64,000 bases of DNA from Lathyrus oleraceus (GCF_024323335.1 NC_066581.1:461342289-461406288); one strand, 5' to 3'; numbered from the stretch's first letter, positions 12,790 through 25,161 are shown. Notes: a model not told the origin generated them from the sequence alone. Translations and numbers: made by a program.

Positions 12790-15779
12790 GTCATTTTTCT
12801 GCTCATTTCACAACCCTAGAGACGAAGAGAGGCAGCTGAAAACACAACAGAAAAATTCTTTCCTCTCATTTTCCATTCTTGCTCGATTTGGATATTTCTG
12901 CACAAAACTTCAAAAAACCCTCGAGCAAGCTTGCATTTCTTCATCATCCATCATCATTGTGAGCTGCTTCCAAGTGTAAAAGCCCAGCTGAAACTCCACT
13001 TTCGAACTCTGTTTTTCTCATGGACCTGAAATGGTGAATTGAGATTTAAAGGGTTATAAGCTTTGCTGAGCTCACCTACTTCAAGTGTTTAACATCTCCA
13101 AGCATCGTGGACACCTGTTTTTGCCTGCAACATCAAAAGAACCACTGCATCTCGATTTTCTTCACAATCAAGTAAGATTTCGACCCTCTTTTTTTTCCAA
13201 TCCATGGTATGTTTCTGGTAGAGTATGCATCACTGAGTCCATTGCTACTTATATCATGCTAATTGGTTGATTATGCTGAGAGAAAGTTGGATTTCATTTT
13301 TTATGTCATGATAACTTTTGCTCGATTTGCCTTGCTGGAAGTGATTTAATGAAATTTGATGATACATTTGTGATGCTTGATGTTTGCTGATGCTTTTGAT
13401 ATGCTTACATTTAAATTCTGGGCATTTTGAAATTTCAACTTGGATGGAGGTGATGAATGCTTGCTGTTGTTTTGCAACCTTAAACCCTGCCAAGAAAGTC
13501 CTCATGAATTGTGTTTGTTGTGTTTGGTTATGGCTGTTTGATGCTGCATGATTGTTAGTTGCTATTTTGTTCATGAAGTCATGTTGGATTTCGTTTCATG
13601 CTGGCTTGAATGAGCAAGACATGATGGCTGTTGCTAAAACCCTAGGGTTTTTGAACCCAGAAATTTGAAGCATCGATTGGCCTTGTTTACTGTTCCATTG
13701 GCCATCAGCCAATGAGAACATTTCGTTTCTCTCCACAAAACGCAGCGTTTAAGTTAGTGGCACGCTGAATTACCAAATTGCCATGCTGACTTTGCATTGA
13801 CTCATTAATTCATGTCCTTTGTTCATGTTTGCTTCAATTATTCATCAATCTTGCAAAATTCATTTCATCTTCATTATTCATCCAAAAATCATGGAATTTT
13901 TTGCATAATGTTCACAAGAATGTCTAGTATTTTATTATGATTTTTAATAATTTTTTGTGTGGCTGGATTTTTTATGGTATTAAGTTTCTCAACATGTATG
14001 CTTGTTTGACACCTTTTGCCATTCCTTTTGTGAAATGATGATGATGCATCCAATGGTTCTGAAATTTTTTTAGCATAAACTACACTCATTCACCTTTGTT
14101 TTGGTATAAAATTTGTGCATTTATCATATGTGGTTGTTGAGATATGAATTTCTGAAGTAGGGTGTGACAATTTGTGTCACACCAATGTTATGCAATTTCT
14201 TGATTTTTGTTCACATACTTCCTGGCCTTCAAATAACTTGAAATTTTTCATGAGCCATCCCTTACATGTCTAGTTCATGTGTGAATTTTCTTGGAATTAA
14301 TTGTGCTGTTTCTCATTTATGTGAGATTTTTCTTCCCTGCCTAGTCAAATGTTGACTTTATATGATACATGATGCCAAATCTTTTGTGAAATTCTCATAC
14401 CTTATTGTATGATCATGAAATTTCACATGTGCATACTAGACATCTTGAGCTTTGCATTGGTGTTAATCTCATTCATTTCTCATCTGTTTTCATTTTGTTA
14501 TGAATTTTTGAAGTTGATACATGTTTGTTGACCTTCTTTGTGCACATTTGAAATTGTGTTGACTTCTTGATTTTATTTGACTATCTTCCCATGATCCAAT
14601 TGAGCTGAAATTTTATATGCAAGCTATGTTATGGATTTTGATTGAGTATGAATTATTTCATGATTTTTGGAGTTGTTTATGCTTGGTTTTGAATGAGGTC
14701 TTGCTGTTGACCTTTTGTATGCTTTCCTTTGCCATGCTTTGCATTCTTTTGATTGTAAAATGACAATGATGCATGATTTGATTGTGAATCCAATTGAGAT
14801 AGCTTCTTAAATGTTTGAACATGAATTGGGTTGACTTTTCTTTGCTGTTTTGACCTTTTCTTTCATCTTTGACCCTAGGCTTGCCCTAGTGGTCTTTTGA
14901 GCTTACAATTGAGTTAATGTTTCAGGTTAAGCACCAATGCCTCAAAGATCATTCAAATTTGATTGAGTTGGATTATATATATCATGTGCTAACCCTTGTT
15001 TTGTAGGTGTGACTCATATAGTTGAGTCTTGTGCTTTGCACATTGGTCCCTCTGTGGTTGACTGTTGTTTATCCATTCCTTTTGTTTTAAACTGTTGAAC
15101 TGTTTACTAATTGGTTTGATTTTTTCAGGTACTTTAGTTGCTTAAGTTCTTTGAACTTGCTTTGCTTTGCTATTTAGCAATTTGCTTTGAGGTAATCCCT
15201 CTTTCTTCATGTAGTCTGGAGACCCGGTCTGTTATTTGGCCGGGCAAACTGTCTGAAGTCCTCCTTAAGAGGCAATGCTTGTGTATGTTTAAAATTGTCC
15301 CAAGCAGGAAAAGTCCTTCAAGTAAGGCAATTGGTAGATCAAAGGGATAAGCAACCTATCCCCTACTATTCAGTGAGTCCTCTCCTTGCTCCCATTACAT
15401 GGTTGTAGCATTGAGATAAAAACCCAAAATCAATCGAGTCAATAATGTGGAAAGAGCTCCATCTTTCTGAGCTCCCACACTTTCTTTGATGCTCTCCCTG
15501 ATCAGGGATAGAAGCAATGAGGCACATCCCTCATCTCCTATTCATCTGCTTCACCTTAGCCTCTCAATGGCAAGGTTAAGAGCGACATTTACCTATTACA
15601 GTGGACTTTCATAGTCAAACCCTCTTGTGTGAGCCCCCTTGTTTGGCTATAGAGTGTGCTGTTTGATATTCATTGATTGATTGATTGCTTCATATGCACA
15701 TGTTTGCTTGTATGTTATGCATTTATCATCATCAATTGCCATTAGTGCATGATCATATCATTTGTCTGTGTGACTTTTA

Positions 15780-16330
15780 TTATTGTTGTTTGCCCATTGA
15801 GGACAATTGTAAGTCCGTTGCTTTGGCATTTGCTCCTATGATATGGAAGGATAGAGTGTAAGACCTCCTTGGTCACTCATATCTTCTGTTTTATCTGTTT
15901 GTATGTGAGGATACAGTTATAAGTCCCTGTAAGTTGGCATCTGCTTTCCTGTGATCATAGTTTGTTTTATCTGTCTGTATGTGAGGATCCATTGTAAGTC
16001 CCTGTAATGTGGCATTGGATTTCCTAGGATCATACTGTGGAGTTAACCTAAGTCCAGATAGATTGGCAGTTGACTTCCATATTTCATCTTTGTTTTTCTT
16101 TTGAGGAGATTAGTGTAAGACCATTGAGTGGCTTCTGATATCTTGTTCTATTTTAGGAGACTGGTGTAAATCCATCTATTGGTGTCCGGTATCCGCTTTT
16201 TTTAATTCTTTGCCTGTGGAGATTAGTGTAAGTCCATAGAGTGGCCTCTGATATCCCGTTTTGTTTTAGGAGATTGGTATAAGACCATTGATTGGCATCC
16301 GATATCCGCCTTTCTTTGCTTTGTTTGTTT
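15780..16330 (+). repeat. Tandem imperfect repeats in the solo LTR
   Basis: About eight diverged copies of a roughly 50-70 bp unit follow each other, each with a core like GTGTAAGTCCAT..GTGGCATCTGATATCC. The LTRs of element C hold the matching array, in reverse orientation, at about 29041-29440 and 47960-48360. Confidence 0.75.
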
Positions 16331-16889
16331 ATTATTATTCATTGCCATTCCAAAGGACACACTTGAATCATCTTCTATATGATTTCAAGAAGTGAACCTT
16401 CTAAGAAGTTTTACTTTCCATCCCCATCCATTCATCCTCATTATGTCCTAAACTTTTCACACTTTGATTTCAAACTTGACATAGATATTGTGCAAACATC
16501 TTCATGTTTTCAAACTAAAAACCTGGACCCCAAGTCCTTGACTTTTTTTCAAACTCATTTTCATAACACTTCTTTTGAATCAATCTTAATCATACTTTGA
16601 CTTCACTTTCATAATCACAATCAATTAACTTCACTCATTCACTTGTTTTGGCTTTGTCCATTGTTAATCTTTTCATGCATTAGCCATAGGTTTCAATTAT
16701 CATTGTGGTTGATGTAAATCTTGCCTATCCTTAGTGAGTCGACAGTAAGACTTCCGTACTGAAAACAGGGCTAACCCCTCTAGTACGTCGAAGCTATCCT
16801 CGCATGGTGGATGTTGGTCTTGGTCGAGTTTTCTCCCATTGATAATGAAAAGCCTCAGTGCTTGTGTTTAAAACTGAATCCACCAACTT

Positions 16890-17160
16890 TTGGAAATCTT
16901 TTAGCCGAACTACGGCGTTTTGATCCTTACCTTTGATGGAAGGTACGTAGGCAGCGGGTTCATCCGTTCAAACCCAATAATAAACTTGTATATTCTTTTC
17001 TCATCATCCCAATCATGTTTGCACAATGTTTATGTCATAACAAATAACAATTTAATACAACAAGTGTGAAAAGGGCTCCCTAGGAGTACCTAGGACGTAG
17101 TGGGTGCCTAACACCTTCCCATTGCGTAATTTACCCCTTACCCAGACTCTCTGATCTTTT
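16890..17160 (+). other. Conserved U5-side blocks of the solo LTR
   Basis: Two blocks here are almost unchanged in every LTR of the window, although the rest of the LTRs differs: one around GGAAGGTACGTAGGCA (near 16940) and one around AAGGGCTCCCTAGGAGTACC (near 17080). The second contains CCTAGG-AGTA-CCTAGG at 17079-17094, able to fold as a six-pair hairpin. Their role is unknown; an RNA processing or replication signal is possible. Confidence 0.6.
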
Positions 17161-17314
17161 TATTAGTTTTCTACGTGTAAAACTTCTTAGGCTTTTGTTC
17201 GCTTTTTAGCCAATCCTTTGGATAAATAAAAGTGCGGTGGCGACTCGAAATTTTCATTGTATGCTTTGCTTATGGTTTAATCGATAAATCATATAGCGAC
17301 GAATACACCGCTAC

Positions 17315-17319
17315 ACTTG
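17315..17319. repeat. Target-site duplication CTTGC, right copy
   Basis: This is the second copy of the five-base duplication made when the element behind the solo LTR inserted into gag. It directly follows the terminal CTACA of the LTR. Confidence 0.93.
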
Positions 17320-17735
17320 CGAAGCTCAAGAAATTGATCGTTCATAGCGTCCATCTTCTCATAGACATCTGGGCCTTCAGATGGCTCAGAATGATAGATG
17401 GTGTCGTCTACCCTGGGTATGGTATGCACGACAGGAGGAGGAACAACAAGGACCGGGCTAGATGCCGGCATAGAAGTAAAGGTAGGAGCAGGACCCTCAG
17501 GCATGAAATTGGGAGGCATCCCCCACGGGAATCCGGCTGGCATGGCCGTTGGAACAAAGTGTGCACTGGATGCAGGCACAGTTGAAGAGACAATCTCAGA
17601 GATAACTGTCCTCTGGGGAGGAGTTGAAGGCGTCGGAGAAGACTGGCTCTGGGCAGCCAAGAATGATTCCATCAAGGCACTTAATCTGGCCACTTCCTCT
17701 TTCAGCTCACGGTTCTCTTGTTCTAGATGATCCAT
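17320..17735 (-). pseudogene. gag: gag N-terminal part of element A (cut off by the solo LTR)
   Basis: The likely start is the ATG at 17735, giving MDHLEQENRELKEEV, a coiled-coil start that B and C share. The open frame reaches further up to 17855, and the stretch just before the ATG (LTHRYYTRANISRL) is also conserved between copies, so translation or splicing upstream cannot be excluded. A proline-rich region follows, then DTIYHSEPSEGPDVYEKMD, and the frame runs into the solo LTR at 17314. The protein would end with a few LTR-encoded residues. Confidence 0.88.
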
Positions 17736-18048
17736 CAGTCTTGAAATGTTGGCTCTGGTGTAGTACCGGTGAGTCAGATTGCCTTTAAAATAAATGAAGA
17801 ACACAGAGTTAGACCACAGGACAAGAAGCCGGAAACAAAACCTGCTTATGCACATGATGCATGCAATGTTTGTGCATATGATTTGTTTTTTTTTTCTTTC
17901 AAAGGACTCTAGGGTTTTATTCGCAAGTTTTGGAAATATTAAACATTGATCGCATATGGAAATGTCTCATCAAATAATATCAAAGGAAAGAAGTACAGCA
18001 TTGTCGATCATATACAAGAGAAAAGGGAAATAATCATCCTATGGATCC
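17736..18048 (-). other. ORF1-gag spacer of element A
   Basis: About 310 bp separate the ORF1 stop from the gag start. On the minus strand there is AAGCAG followed by GT and, 59 nt on, a T-rich stretch ending in AG just before the conserved pre-gag codons. The same arrangement occurs in C. I see no other feature. Confidence 0.4.
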
Positions 18049-19499
18049 CTAGAAACAATCATCTAAAGCTCGGGACACAGGAAGGTAGGATGTACGAAGC
18101 CTCTTCACTTCTCTCTCGTAGGCTGCCTCCATCTCTGCTTTCTCCTTGGCGAGTCGATCATACTTCCTCTTCCAAAACCTGGAAGACTGAGGAAGTAGAG
18201 AAGTCCATGCATCATCAAGATCATCAGTAACCTGGTGTTCAAGGAACTCTATCAAAGCATCCTTCTCCTTGATCTGCTGAAGTAACTCTTCCCTTTCACC
18301 GATCCGGGCATGTAATCGATCTTCGTCTCTCGACTCCTCTACTCCTTGGTTAGGGAGGGTTGAAGGCCCAACCATAACCAAAGGTTTAGGTCTCGGATAC
18401 TCGTACGGCATGCGATACTCAGACGCTCTCTTCCTAACCCAAGCAGTGTAAGGCTCCATAGCGACACAATTCTTAGGACCCACTCATTCCTTCCTTTCCT
18501 ATGAATCTTGCGCCAAGTGCGGACCATTCTGCCCTTCAAGCCTTGGGGATCTTTACCTTCCTGAAAAAACACACCCTCTAACAAAATGTTATTGGGTTTA
18601 TCCTTTAGGGGGAACCCAAGCTGACGACGTGCTAAAACAGGGTTGTAGTTAATCCCATCACATGTACCAAGAAGAGGTACATTGGAGAATTCACCACAAG
18701 AGTCGATAATCTGCACACCATCATACACATGGTTGTACCAAGAGATATCATCATTAGTGAGAGACATAAGTCTCGTGGACCACCGTAGACATCCCTTATT
18801 CTCCTTGAAGGCGACCGTCTGCGGTAAGTGAGAAATAAACCACTTATACAACAGAGGCAAACAACACACAATGGCACCACCACCCTTTTCATTCCTCATA
18901 TGCAAAGAGAAATAGGTATCACCCAACAGAGTCGGAACGAGATTAAGAGTAGAGAAAATCCTAATAGTGTTCACATCCACAAACTTGTCGATGTTGGGGA
19001 ACAATACCAATCTATAGATGAGAAGTACAAATATGGCTTCAAAGGCATCCTTACTCATGGCCTTCCCATATACAGTAGCTTGAGCAATGAGGAACTAAGA
19101 AGGGAGACCTTGAATTTCACCTTTTGTAGTCATATGAGCACCAACCAGAGATTCATCTATGTGTAACATGTCTGCTATCTCTTGAGAAGTAGGAATACTC
19201 TCCAAGCCACTGAACGGCAACTAGTCTAGAATAGGTATGCCGACAAGGTAGGCATACTCCTCGAGGGTAGGCAAAAGCTGGAAATCCGGAAACGGGAAGC
19301 AACGGTACAAGGGATCATAAAACTGCCCCAATACACTCATCAACCCTTCATCCACCTGAGTAGTCAGAAGAGGAAGAAGCTTCCCAAAGCGAGCCTTGAA
19401 ACCCAAGGGATCTAGTACATAGGATGTCAGATTCCTTAACTCTTTCAAATTTGGTTGTTTGAAACTGTACTTCTTTGCATTCCTTCTTTGTCTTTCCAT
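18049..19499 (-). pseudogene. ORF1 of element A (unknown function; several breaks)
   Basis: ORF1 is the extra protein that marks Ogre elements, encoded ahead of gag. The start is the ATG at 19499 (MERQRRNAKKYSF), matching the starts in B and C. The N-terminal half has FPDFQLLPTLEEYAYLVGIPI, reminiscent of the plant mobile domain of transposon-derived proteins. The C-terminal third is charged and helical (EREELLQQIKEKDALIEFLE), probably a coiled coil. Breaks are TAG at 19221 (CAG in sister copies), TAG at 19095 (GAG in B) and a one-base loss near 18480. The function is not known; a structural or RNA-binding role is only a guess. Confidence 0.85.
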
Positions 19500-20391
19500 G
19501 TCTGAAAATTTTGCAAATAAACCCCCTTAAGTTCCTTGAAAATTTTCTTCATTATTAATGTATGGATGAAAATGAGTGCATGAATACATGAATGCAACAA
19601 TCACACTCAAGGATCAAGCAAAGCACACCAAACAAAGGTCATGCGATGGATCATATCATCCTTAATATCAATCATCCATTTTGGTGGATTATGGTTTGCA
19701 CCTTATCAACACCCAAGTTCCATTGATATTAGGGATACATGAACGGATCAACCATGAATCAAGGGTTTATTGCAAGTCACGAGCATGGAGTTTAGGTTAA
19801 GAACCATCCTAAAGGGAGTGTACTAGGGTTTAAACCTGCTAAACATGTTCTACAAGAGGTTCCCATAGTCATCATCCCATCTTTCGGATATTATCGGAGA
19901 AATGACTACTCGTATTCCAAAAATATTCTCAAGAGAGACTCTTATGAGTGTAGTATCGCGTAACAATCGTATCAAATCTTACACATGAACGACTTTCGCA
20001 CTACATCCTAAGAATAGGCCAAGATGGACTTGGTAAACTAAGGTCCTTGGCTTCTAAGGTCTATATTGGAAAGAGTAATGTCTAACCACAACTTACTTGT
20101 GTGACATTGTTGATCCCAACATGACCTCCACCAAGTGAATGGACTTGCAAGTCAACTTGCTAAGGAATAACTCCACACAAGTCAACAAGACTACGTCATT
20201 CTCCTATCCTAAGTGCACTCGAGTCCGGGTATAGAACTCATCTCACAAAGATCACCAAGCATACAAGGAATTAATATCAAGCAATTCAATCATTATATAC
20301 AATACAGTAATCCCAAATTGCCCAAAAATATGTCACAAGACAAAACAATACAACAAGCATGAAAAGTTGGCAAAACCCACTAGGCAAATGG
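19500..20391 (-). other. 5' leader of element A with conserved stem-loop and conserved block
   Basis: This is the untranslated stretch between the primer-binding site and ORF1. A stem-loop has arms at 19658-19672 and 19722-19736 (14 of 15 positions pair, one G-T), with an inner ATCCA-TGGAT hairpin. A second block at 19861-19975 is nearly identical in B and C, and includes AAGAG-AGA-CTCTT and ACTC-TTAT-GAGT mini-hairpins. Both are candidates for packaging, dimerisation or translation signals. Confidence 0.6.
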
Positions 20392-20409
20392 TCCCCAGCA
20401 GAGTCACCA
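20392..20409 (-). promoter_or_regulatory. Primer-binding site of element A
   Basis: On the minus strand this reads TGGTGACTCTGCTGGGGA, a few bases downstream of the LTR end. It differs by one base (T for C) from the site of C. The motif is the kind reported for Ogre elements, which use tRNA-Arg as primer for minus-strand DNA synthesis. Confidence 0.85.
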
Positions 20410-20415
20410 CTTTTC

Positions 20416-20435
20416 AGTAGCGGGGTGTAGCGGGG
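20416..20435 (-). repeat. 10-bp tandem duplication at the LTR/primer-binding-site junction
   Basis: Read on the plus strand, AGTAGCGGGG is followed directly by TGTAGCGGGG. In C the spacer CTTTTC is followed by a single TGTAGCGG copy, so an extra, slightly altered copy of the LTR end lies between LTR and primer-binding site here. Confidence 0.75.
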
Positions 20436-23400
20436 TATTCGTTACCATTAGAGATATTGACTAAATCCAAGGTAAATCATACAAGTCGAGTCGCCACCTC
20501 ACTTCCATTTATCCAAAGGAATGGTTAGAAAGCGAACAAAAACCTAATAGTTTTAACAAAACTAGTAAAAGAAACAGAGATCTGGGTAAGGGGGTTGGTT
20601 ATGCAATGGGAAGGTGTTAGGAACCCAAAACATCCTAGGTACTCCTAGGGAGCCCTTTTCACACTTGTTGTAAAGGTTGTTGTCTTGTGAAAATTTTGTT
20701 TGTGCAAACATGATTGGAGAGATGAGGAAAGAACATACAAGTTTATTTACATTTTGTGTTTGGATGGATAAACCCATTGCCTACGTACCATCTTATAAAA
20801 AGATTAGGATCAAAACCTCGTAGTTCGGGGTAAAAATCTCAAAAAAAAGTTGGTGAATTGATTGGTCCAAAAGCCTTAAGGTCTTTTGTTATCAAAGGGA
20901 GAAAACTCAACCAAACCACAAATCCACCATGTGAGGATAGCTTCAACATGCTAGTGAGGGGTTAACCCTATAATAAGCATGGAAGACTCATTGTCCATCA
21001 CTAAGGATATAGGTGAGTATTACATCTACCACAAGGATAACTCAAACCTAATAGCTAAAGGTTATGAAAGATTTTTTTGATTAAGAAAAATGGCCATTGG
21101 AACCACAAAAGACATTTGAATGGGTTATATTTACCAATTAGAAGTATGTACAAAAATGGTCAAAGTTGACTTAAAGATTCAATTCAAGATAAGTGTTATG
21201 AAAAGAAAGTTTGAAAATCAAAAGCATAAGGCTTAGGTTTCTAATGTTTAAAACAATGGTTAAATGTTTACACAAAGAGTTTTGGCTTGGGTTAGAGTAG
21301 AGAGAAGAAGAAGAAGGGATAAATCCTAAACATACAAGAGGTGAGGGGAAAGAGAACAAAACCACACAAGGAGTTCCTCTCTTGAGATCATATTGATGAT
21401 CCAAGTAGCTCCCATCCTTTGGAATAAGCAATCATAAAGCATAAGCAATCAAACAAGTCTCATAAGAGATCCTCAATGTGTCTTGTATCTTTCACTTTGA
21501 ATGATCATGGCAATGGTCCTCCAATTAAGCTCAAGTAGAATTCCCTAGCACAAAAACACACACATCAAAAGTTCCATGAAGTAAATCAAGAATGGACAAG
21601 AGTGAGTTTAGATATTTGGTCCTTCTAATCCATCTTCTTCATTAATGTCCATTTACTCCAATTTTGCATAAGGAAAGTCCTAGAATCTAAGTCCAATTCT
21701 CCATTTTTGCATAGGGAAAGTCCTAGAAACTAAGTTCATTTCTTTGCATTTGGTTCACAACAATCAAAACAAAACACAAGCATAATAACATATACACAAT
21801 TATGTGCTCAAGTGAGCAAAAGGCAAATGGCATTAACATAAACATGTGCTCAAGTGAGAAAAGAGAAAAGCAAATGGATAATATGTACAAGAATAGTAAA
21901 TTGCATAAAAGTAAAGTGCATAAAGTAAATGTTAATTGTCAATAGTTAGTGTTAGTAGTTAGTGTGCCATAAGGCAAATTTAGCGCTATGTTAAGCAATC
22001 GTAATTGGACTTATGTAGAAGTCACAACTATCTGAGGCCGGTCAATAATAATATAGGCAACAAACACAAGTTAGGAGTCTTGATTAGTGAACCAAGTCCC
22101 AACAACTTGCCATGCCAAAAAGAAAATGAGAATTGATCTTGTATTGGTTTAAGCCTTTTGCATGATTTAGAAAACAACCTATCCTTAATGCAAAGCCATT
22201 CACTTGATCAATTGATCCAAGATGAATTAGATTTGAATCAAGGAAGATTAAGTCTCCCTAATCAATGCTAACTTATCAACCTTTAACTCATTGATCAAAA
22301 GGGAAAAAGAAGGAGAAGAAGATGAAGAAAGGATAAGGAAATGGAAAGATCAAAATGCATAAGATGAAATAATATGTACCAATCCATATGTATTGACCAA
22401 ATGACATTGAAAGTCAAAGTCAAACAATGATATATCAGAAATGAGATGAAGATTGGAGATCAAACAATAAGCATATTGTTTTTGGCATTTTCAATATTAA
22501 AATAAACTTGAATTAAAAATAATGGAAAGGTCAAACTTCAACATTACTTCAAATTAACCTTGAAAGGTCCAAGTATTTTATCCCAAGTTCAACAAGGTCA
22601 AACTAAGTTTGACAAAAAATTTCAACATTTTTACAAGTCAGAAACTATTTTTAATCAATTAAAAATGAATAAAAATAACCTAATTGAACTAAAATCTCAA
22701 ATAAATCTCAAATCAATTTGAAAGTTGATGAGAATATTTTTCATATATCCATCATGATTCAAATAGGTTAGGAAAATATTTTTGTATTTTTTGAATATCA
22801 AAAACTAATTAAAATGAATTAAAAATAACCAGAAAAGAGAAAATTCACAAAAAATATCAAATGACAAAATAAAAATAATTAAAAATCAGAAATGGTAACT
22901 AGAATTTATTTGGAGACTAATGCAATTGGTCCCATAATTTTTGGATTAAAAATGAAAGAGATATTGATTTTTGAAAATAATTGGAATTAAAGAAAATAAA
23001 ACCAGAAATTAAAAAAGGCAAAAAACGAGAGCCCTTGGATCTAAGCTCATTAATTAAGCTGGCAGATCCAAGCATCCAGAAGCGCGCGCCTAGTGTAGTC
23101 CACAGTCAATGCAACCACATGAAGCCATTAATTTGGTCATAACATTGAACGGATCAGATTGAATCTGGGAATGGAAACGCACGACTGTGATTGGGTCTGG
23201 AGTTGGGATGGCCACCGGAGCCCTATAAATGGAGAAATCAGAGTTGGAAGTATGATGGTGTTCATCATGAACTTCATGTTTTTGCAAAATTGAAAGCACA
23301 AATCAAATGCCTCTATTGAGAGGACTTCAGCCAGACCAAGAAACACAAGAAATAAGCAAGGATCAAAGAGTTTCGAAGAGGAAAAGTTATGTTATCCACC

Positions 23401-25161
23401 TTTGAAATGCAGGTCTTGTAAGCACAATTCTTCACAACCAAGGCTTGCAATGAGATCTAGTGATGAAGAGGAAGCAAGGCTGAGGAATTATAGGTCTGAA
23501 AATCAACCAAGGAAGTTGAAATTCAGATCTGAATTTTTTAGAGAAAAGTGAAAATTCCTTTAGTGGTGGTTATGGAGAGAATTCTGCAGCATTTTAGGTC
23601 GAATTAGGGTGTGAAATGAGAGCTTACATGCCATGTATTTATAGCCAAAGCCATGCTGAAAGTGTGATTTCAAATTTGCATGAATGGAGAGGGCCTCCAT
23701 GCATGGGCCTGTACAGGCGCATGGAGGCCCCAATTCCACTTGATTTGGCCAGCTAAGATCACAAATGAATGAAATGGACGTGCAACATGGATGTAATCAA
23801 CTCATGCATGGCAATTGAATAAAGTTTCTCAAAAATGCACTAAAAGTTCTCCTCTTCGAAAATGATGTTTGCCAAATCCAAATATGGTCATGTAAGTAAT
23901 GGTTGGAAAGGTTTTGATGTGAGGAACAATTGTTATGTTGGGAAAAAATCCATTTGGAGTGTGGAAATTTATGAAATTTGAGTTTAAAGTGTGATGTGCA
24001 AAACATGTCAATGCAAAATTTCCAAATTTGGCCAATGTTCAAGCCCTTCTGTTTTGATGATGCAAGCCTCAAATGAAAATATCTTCAACATAAAAGTTGT
24101 AGATCTTTTCAAGACAAGCAAAATGGACTTACATTTTGCATCATTTTGAGTTTTTATGAAGAAGTTATGGGCACTTGAAGTTGGACTTTTTTGCCTTTTA
24201 ATGCATTTGGTCAAAAAGGACCTATAATGTCTTGCATTATCACATGTATTTCCTTTGAGATTTTGAAATTTTTCTCAACATAACATTTGAATTATACATC
24301 TTACGCTTTCTAATGCATTTGATCCCACCTAAAAATCATAAAAAATGAATGAGTTATGTCCTTGGGAAGTTGACCCAAAATTAGGGTTTCAGTCAAAATG
24401 ACCTATAATGTATTGGAATGACAGATGGCCTTCCAAACTTCAAATAAATTTTGGATGAACATGAAAGTTGTTCATATTGTCCTTAAGAACATTGTTTCTT
24501 TTGGAACCATCTCCATTTGACCAACACATAAAAAGTTAGGTCTCAGTGAATTTTCAAAATAGTCAAATGGATTGACTGATCAACTTCTCAAGTCCACAAC
24601 CCATATCTTGATGAATTGATGATTGAGGAAACTCAAATAAGTTCAAATATGCATGAAATGATGAATTAAAGAACTTCCCTTGATTGTATTTAATCATGGG
24701 CTGAGGTTGCTTCAAGAGCAAGGCATTGTGGTGCACAGATGAATTAGGGTTTCCTTGAAGAACAAGACCTCAAACCTCTTGACTTGTTATGACCAAAATG
24801 ATGAATTGAGATGCTAGGGAGGCATATTTTATGTATGAGAGCTTTGGGAACCATTACCATGCTTGCTATCATCTTCTCTTGACCATGTCATTGCACAGAT
24901 GATCTCCTAGGAGCTTTGGACCTTGTGATTGCTCAAGATACATACAAAAGATGTTAGTGACATATTTTTATGCTTTTGGTTAGTAAACAAAATAAGAAAA
25001 GCAATGATATACAATTCAAACATGCTTGGTGATCTCAAACCACTCACAAGGAGTCCCACCCAAAGGCAAAGGGAACCAAGATGCTAATGATCCTTGAGGC
25101 AATGCCAAATGCAATGTTATGATGCCATGAGGGATCTTAGGGACAAAATTGGGGTCTTACA
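20426..25161 (-). repeat. Central LTR shared by elements A and B (4.7 kb)
   Basis: The LTR starts TGTAAGACCCC at 25161 and ends GCTACA at 20426 on the minus strand. Its left side touches the primer-binding site of A and its right side touches the 3' UTR and candidate polypurine region of B, with no spacer or target duplication on either side. It therefore serves as 5' LTR of A and 3' LTR of B. Where they overlap it is nearly identical to the 5' LTR of B (61738-64000), and clearly more different from the 3' LTR of A (1-2092). It holds no convincing gene. Confidence 0.92.
23636..23643 (-). promoter_or_regulatory. Candidate TATA box of the central LTR
   Basis: TATAAATA on the minus strand, in the context GGCTATAAATACATGG, about 1.5 kb after the LTR start. 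The aligned place in the 3' LTR of A has the same box. It would drive transcription leftward into element A. Confidence 0.6.

Larger units (their letters stand above)
11491..17314 (+). mobile_element. Solo LTR of an Ogre-type element, opposite orientation, inside gag of element A
   Basis: The 5824-bp piece begins TGTAAGACCCC and ends CCGCTACA on the plus strand, is flanked by CTTGC on both sides, and is followed at once by the rest of gag. It has no primer-binding site, internal region or second LTR, so it is a solo LTR left by recombination between two LTRs of a full element. Its sequence is closest to the LTRs of element C, though clearly diverged: the outer 150 bp, the tandem-repeat zone and the last 450 bp all align. 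It is AT-rich with no convincing reading frame. The short frames present are not shared in a protein-like way between LTR subfamilies. Confidence 0.93.
1..25161 (-). mobile_element. Ogre-type LTR retrotransposon A, with nested solo LTR; 3' LTR runs off the window
   Basis: Reading on the minus strand from right to left, I see LTR (20426-25161), primer-binding site, leader, ORF1, gag, protease, intron, RT-RNase H-integrase, long 3' UTR and a second LTR (1-2092, cut by the window edge). This order, including the extra ORF1 and the pro/RT intron, is that of Ogre elements in the Tat branch of Ty3/gypsy. Gag is interrupted at 11491-17314 by a solo LTR in the opposite orientation. All coding regions carry premature stops or frameshifts, so the copy cannot move by its own proteins. 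Its 5' LTR is shared with element B to the right, so A and B form a tandem pair and the flanking target duplication cannot be checked here. Confidence 0.93.

Noticed and set aside
20426..25161. Central LTR as an independent solo LTR insertion
   Set aside because: No target duplication flanks it, and it meets a primer-binding site on one side and a 3' UTR end on the other, as a working LTR does.
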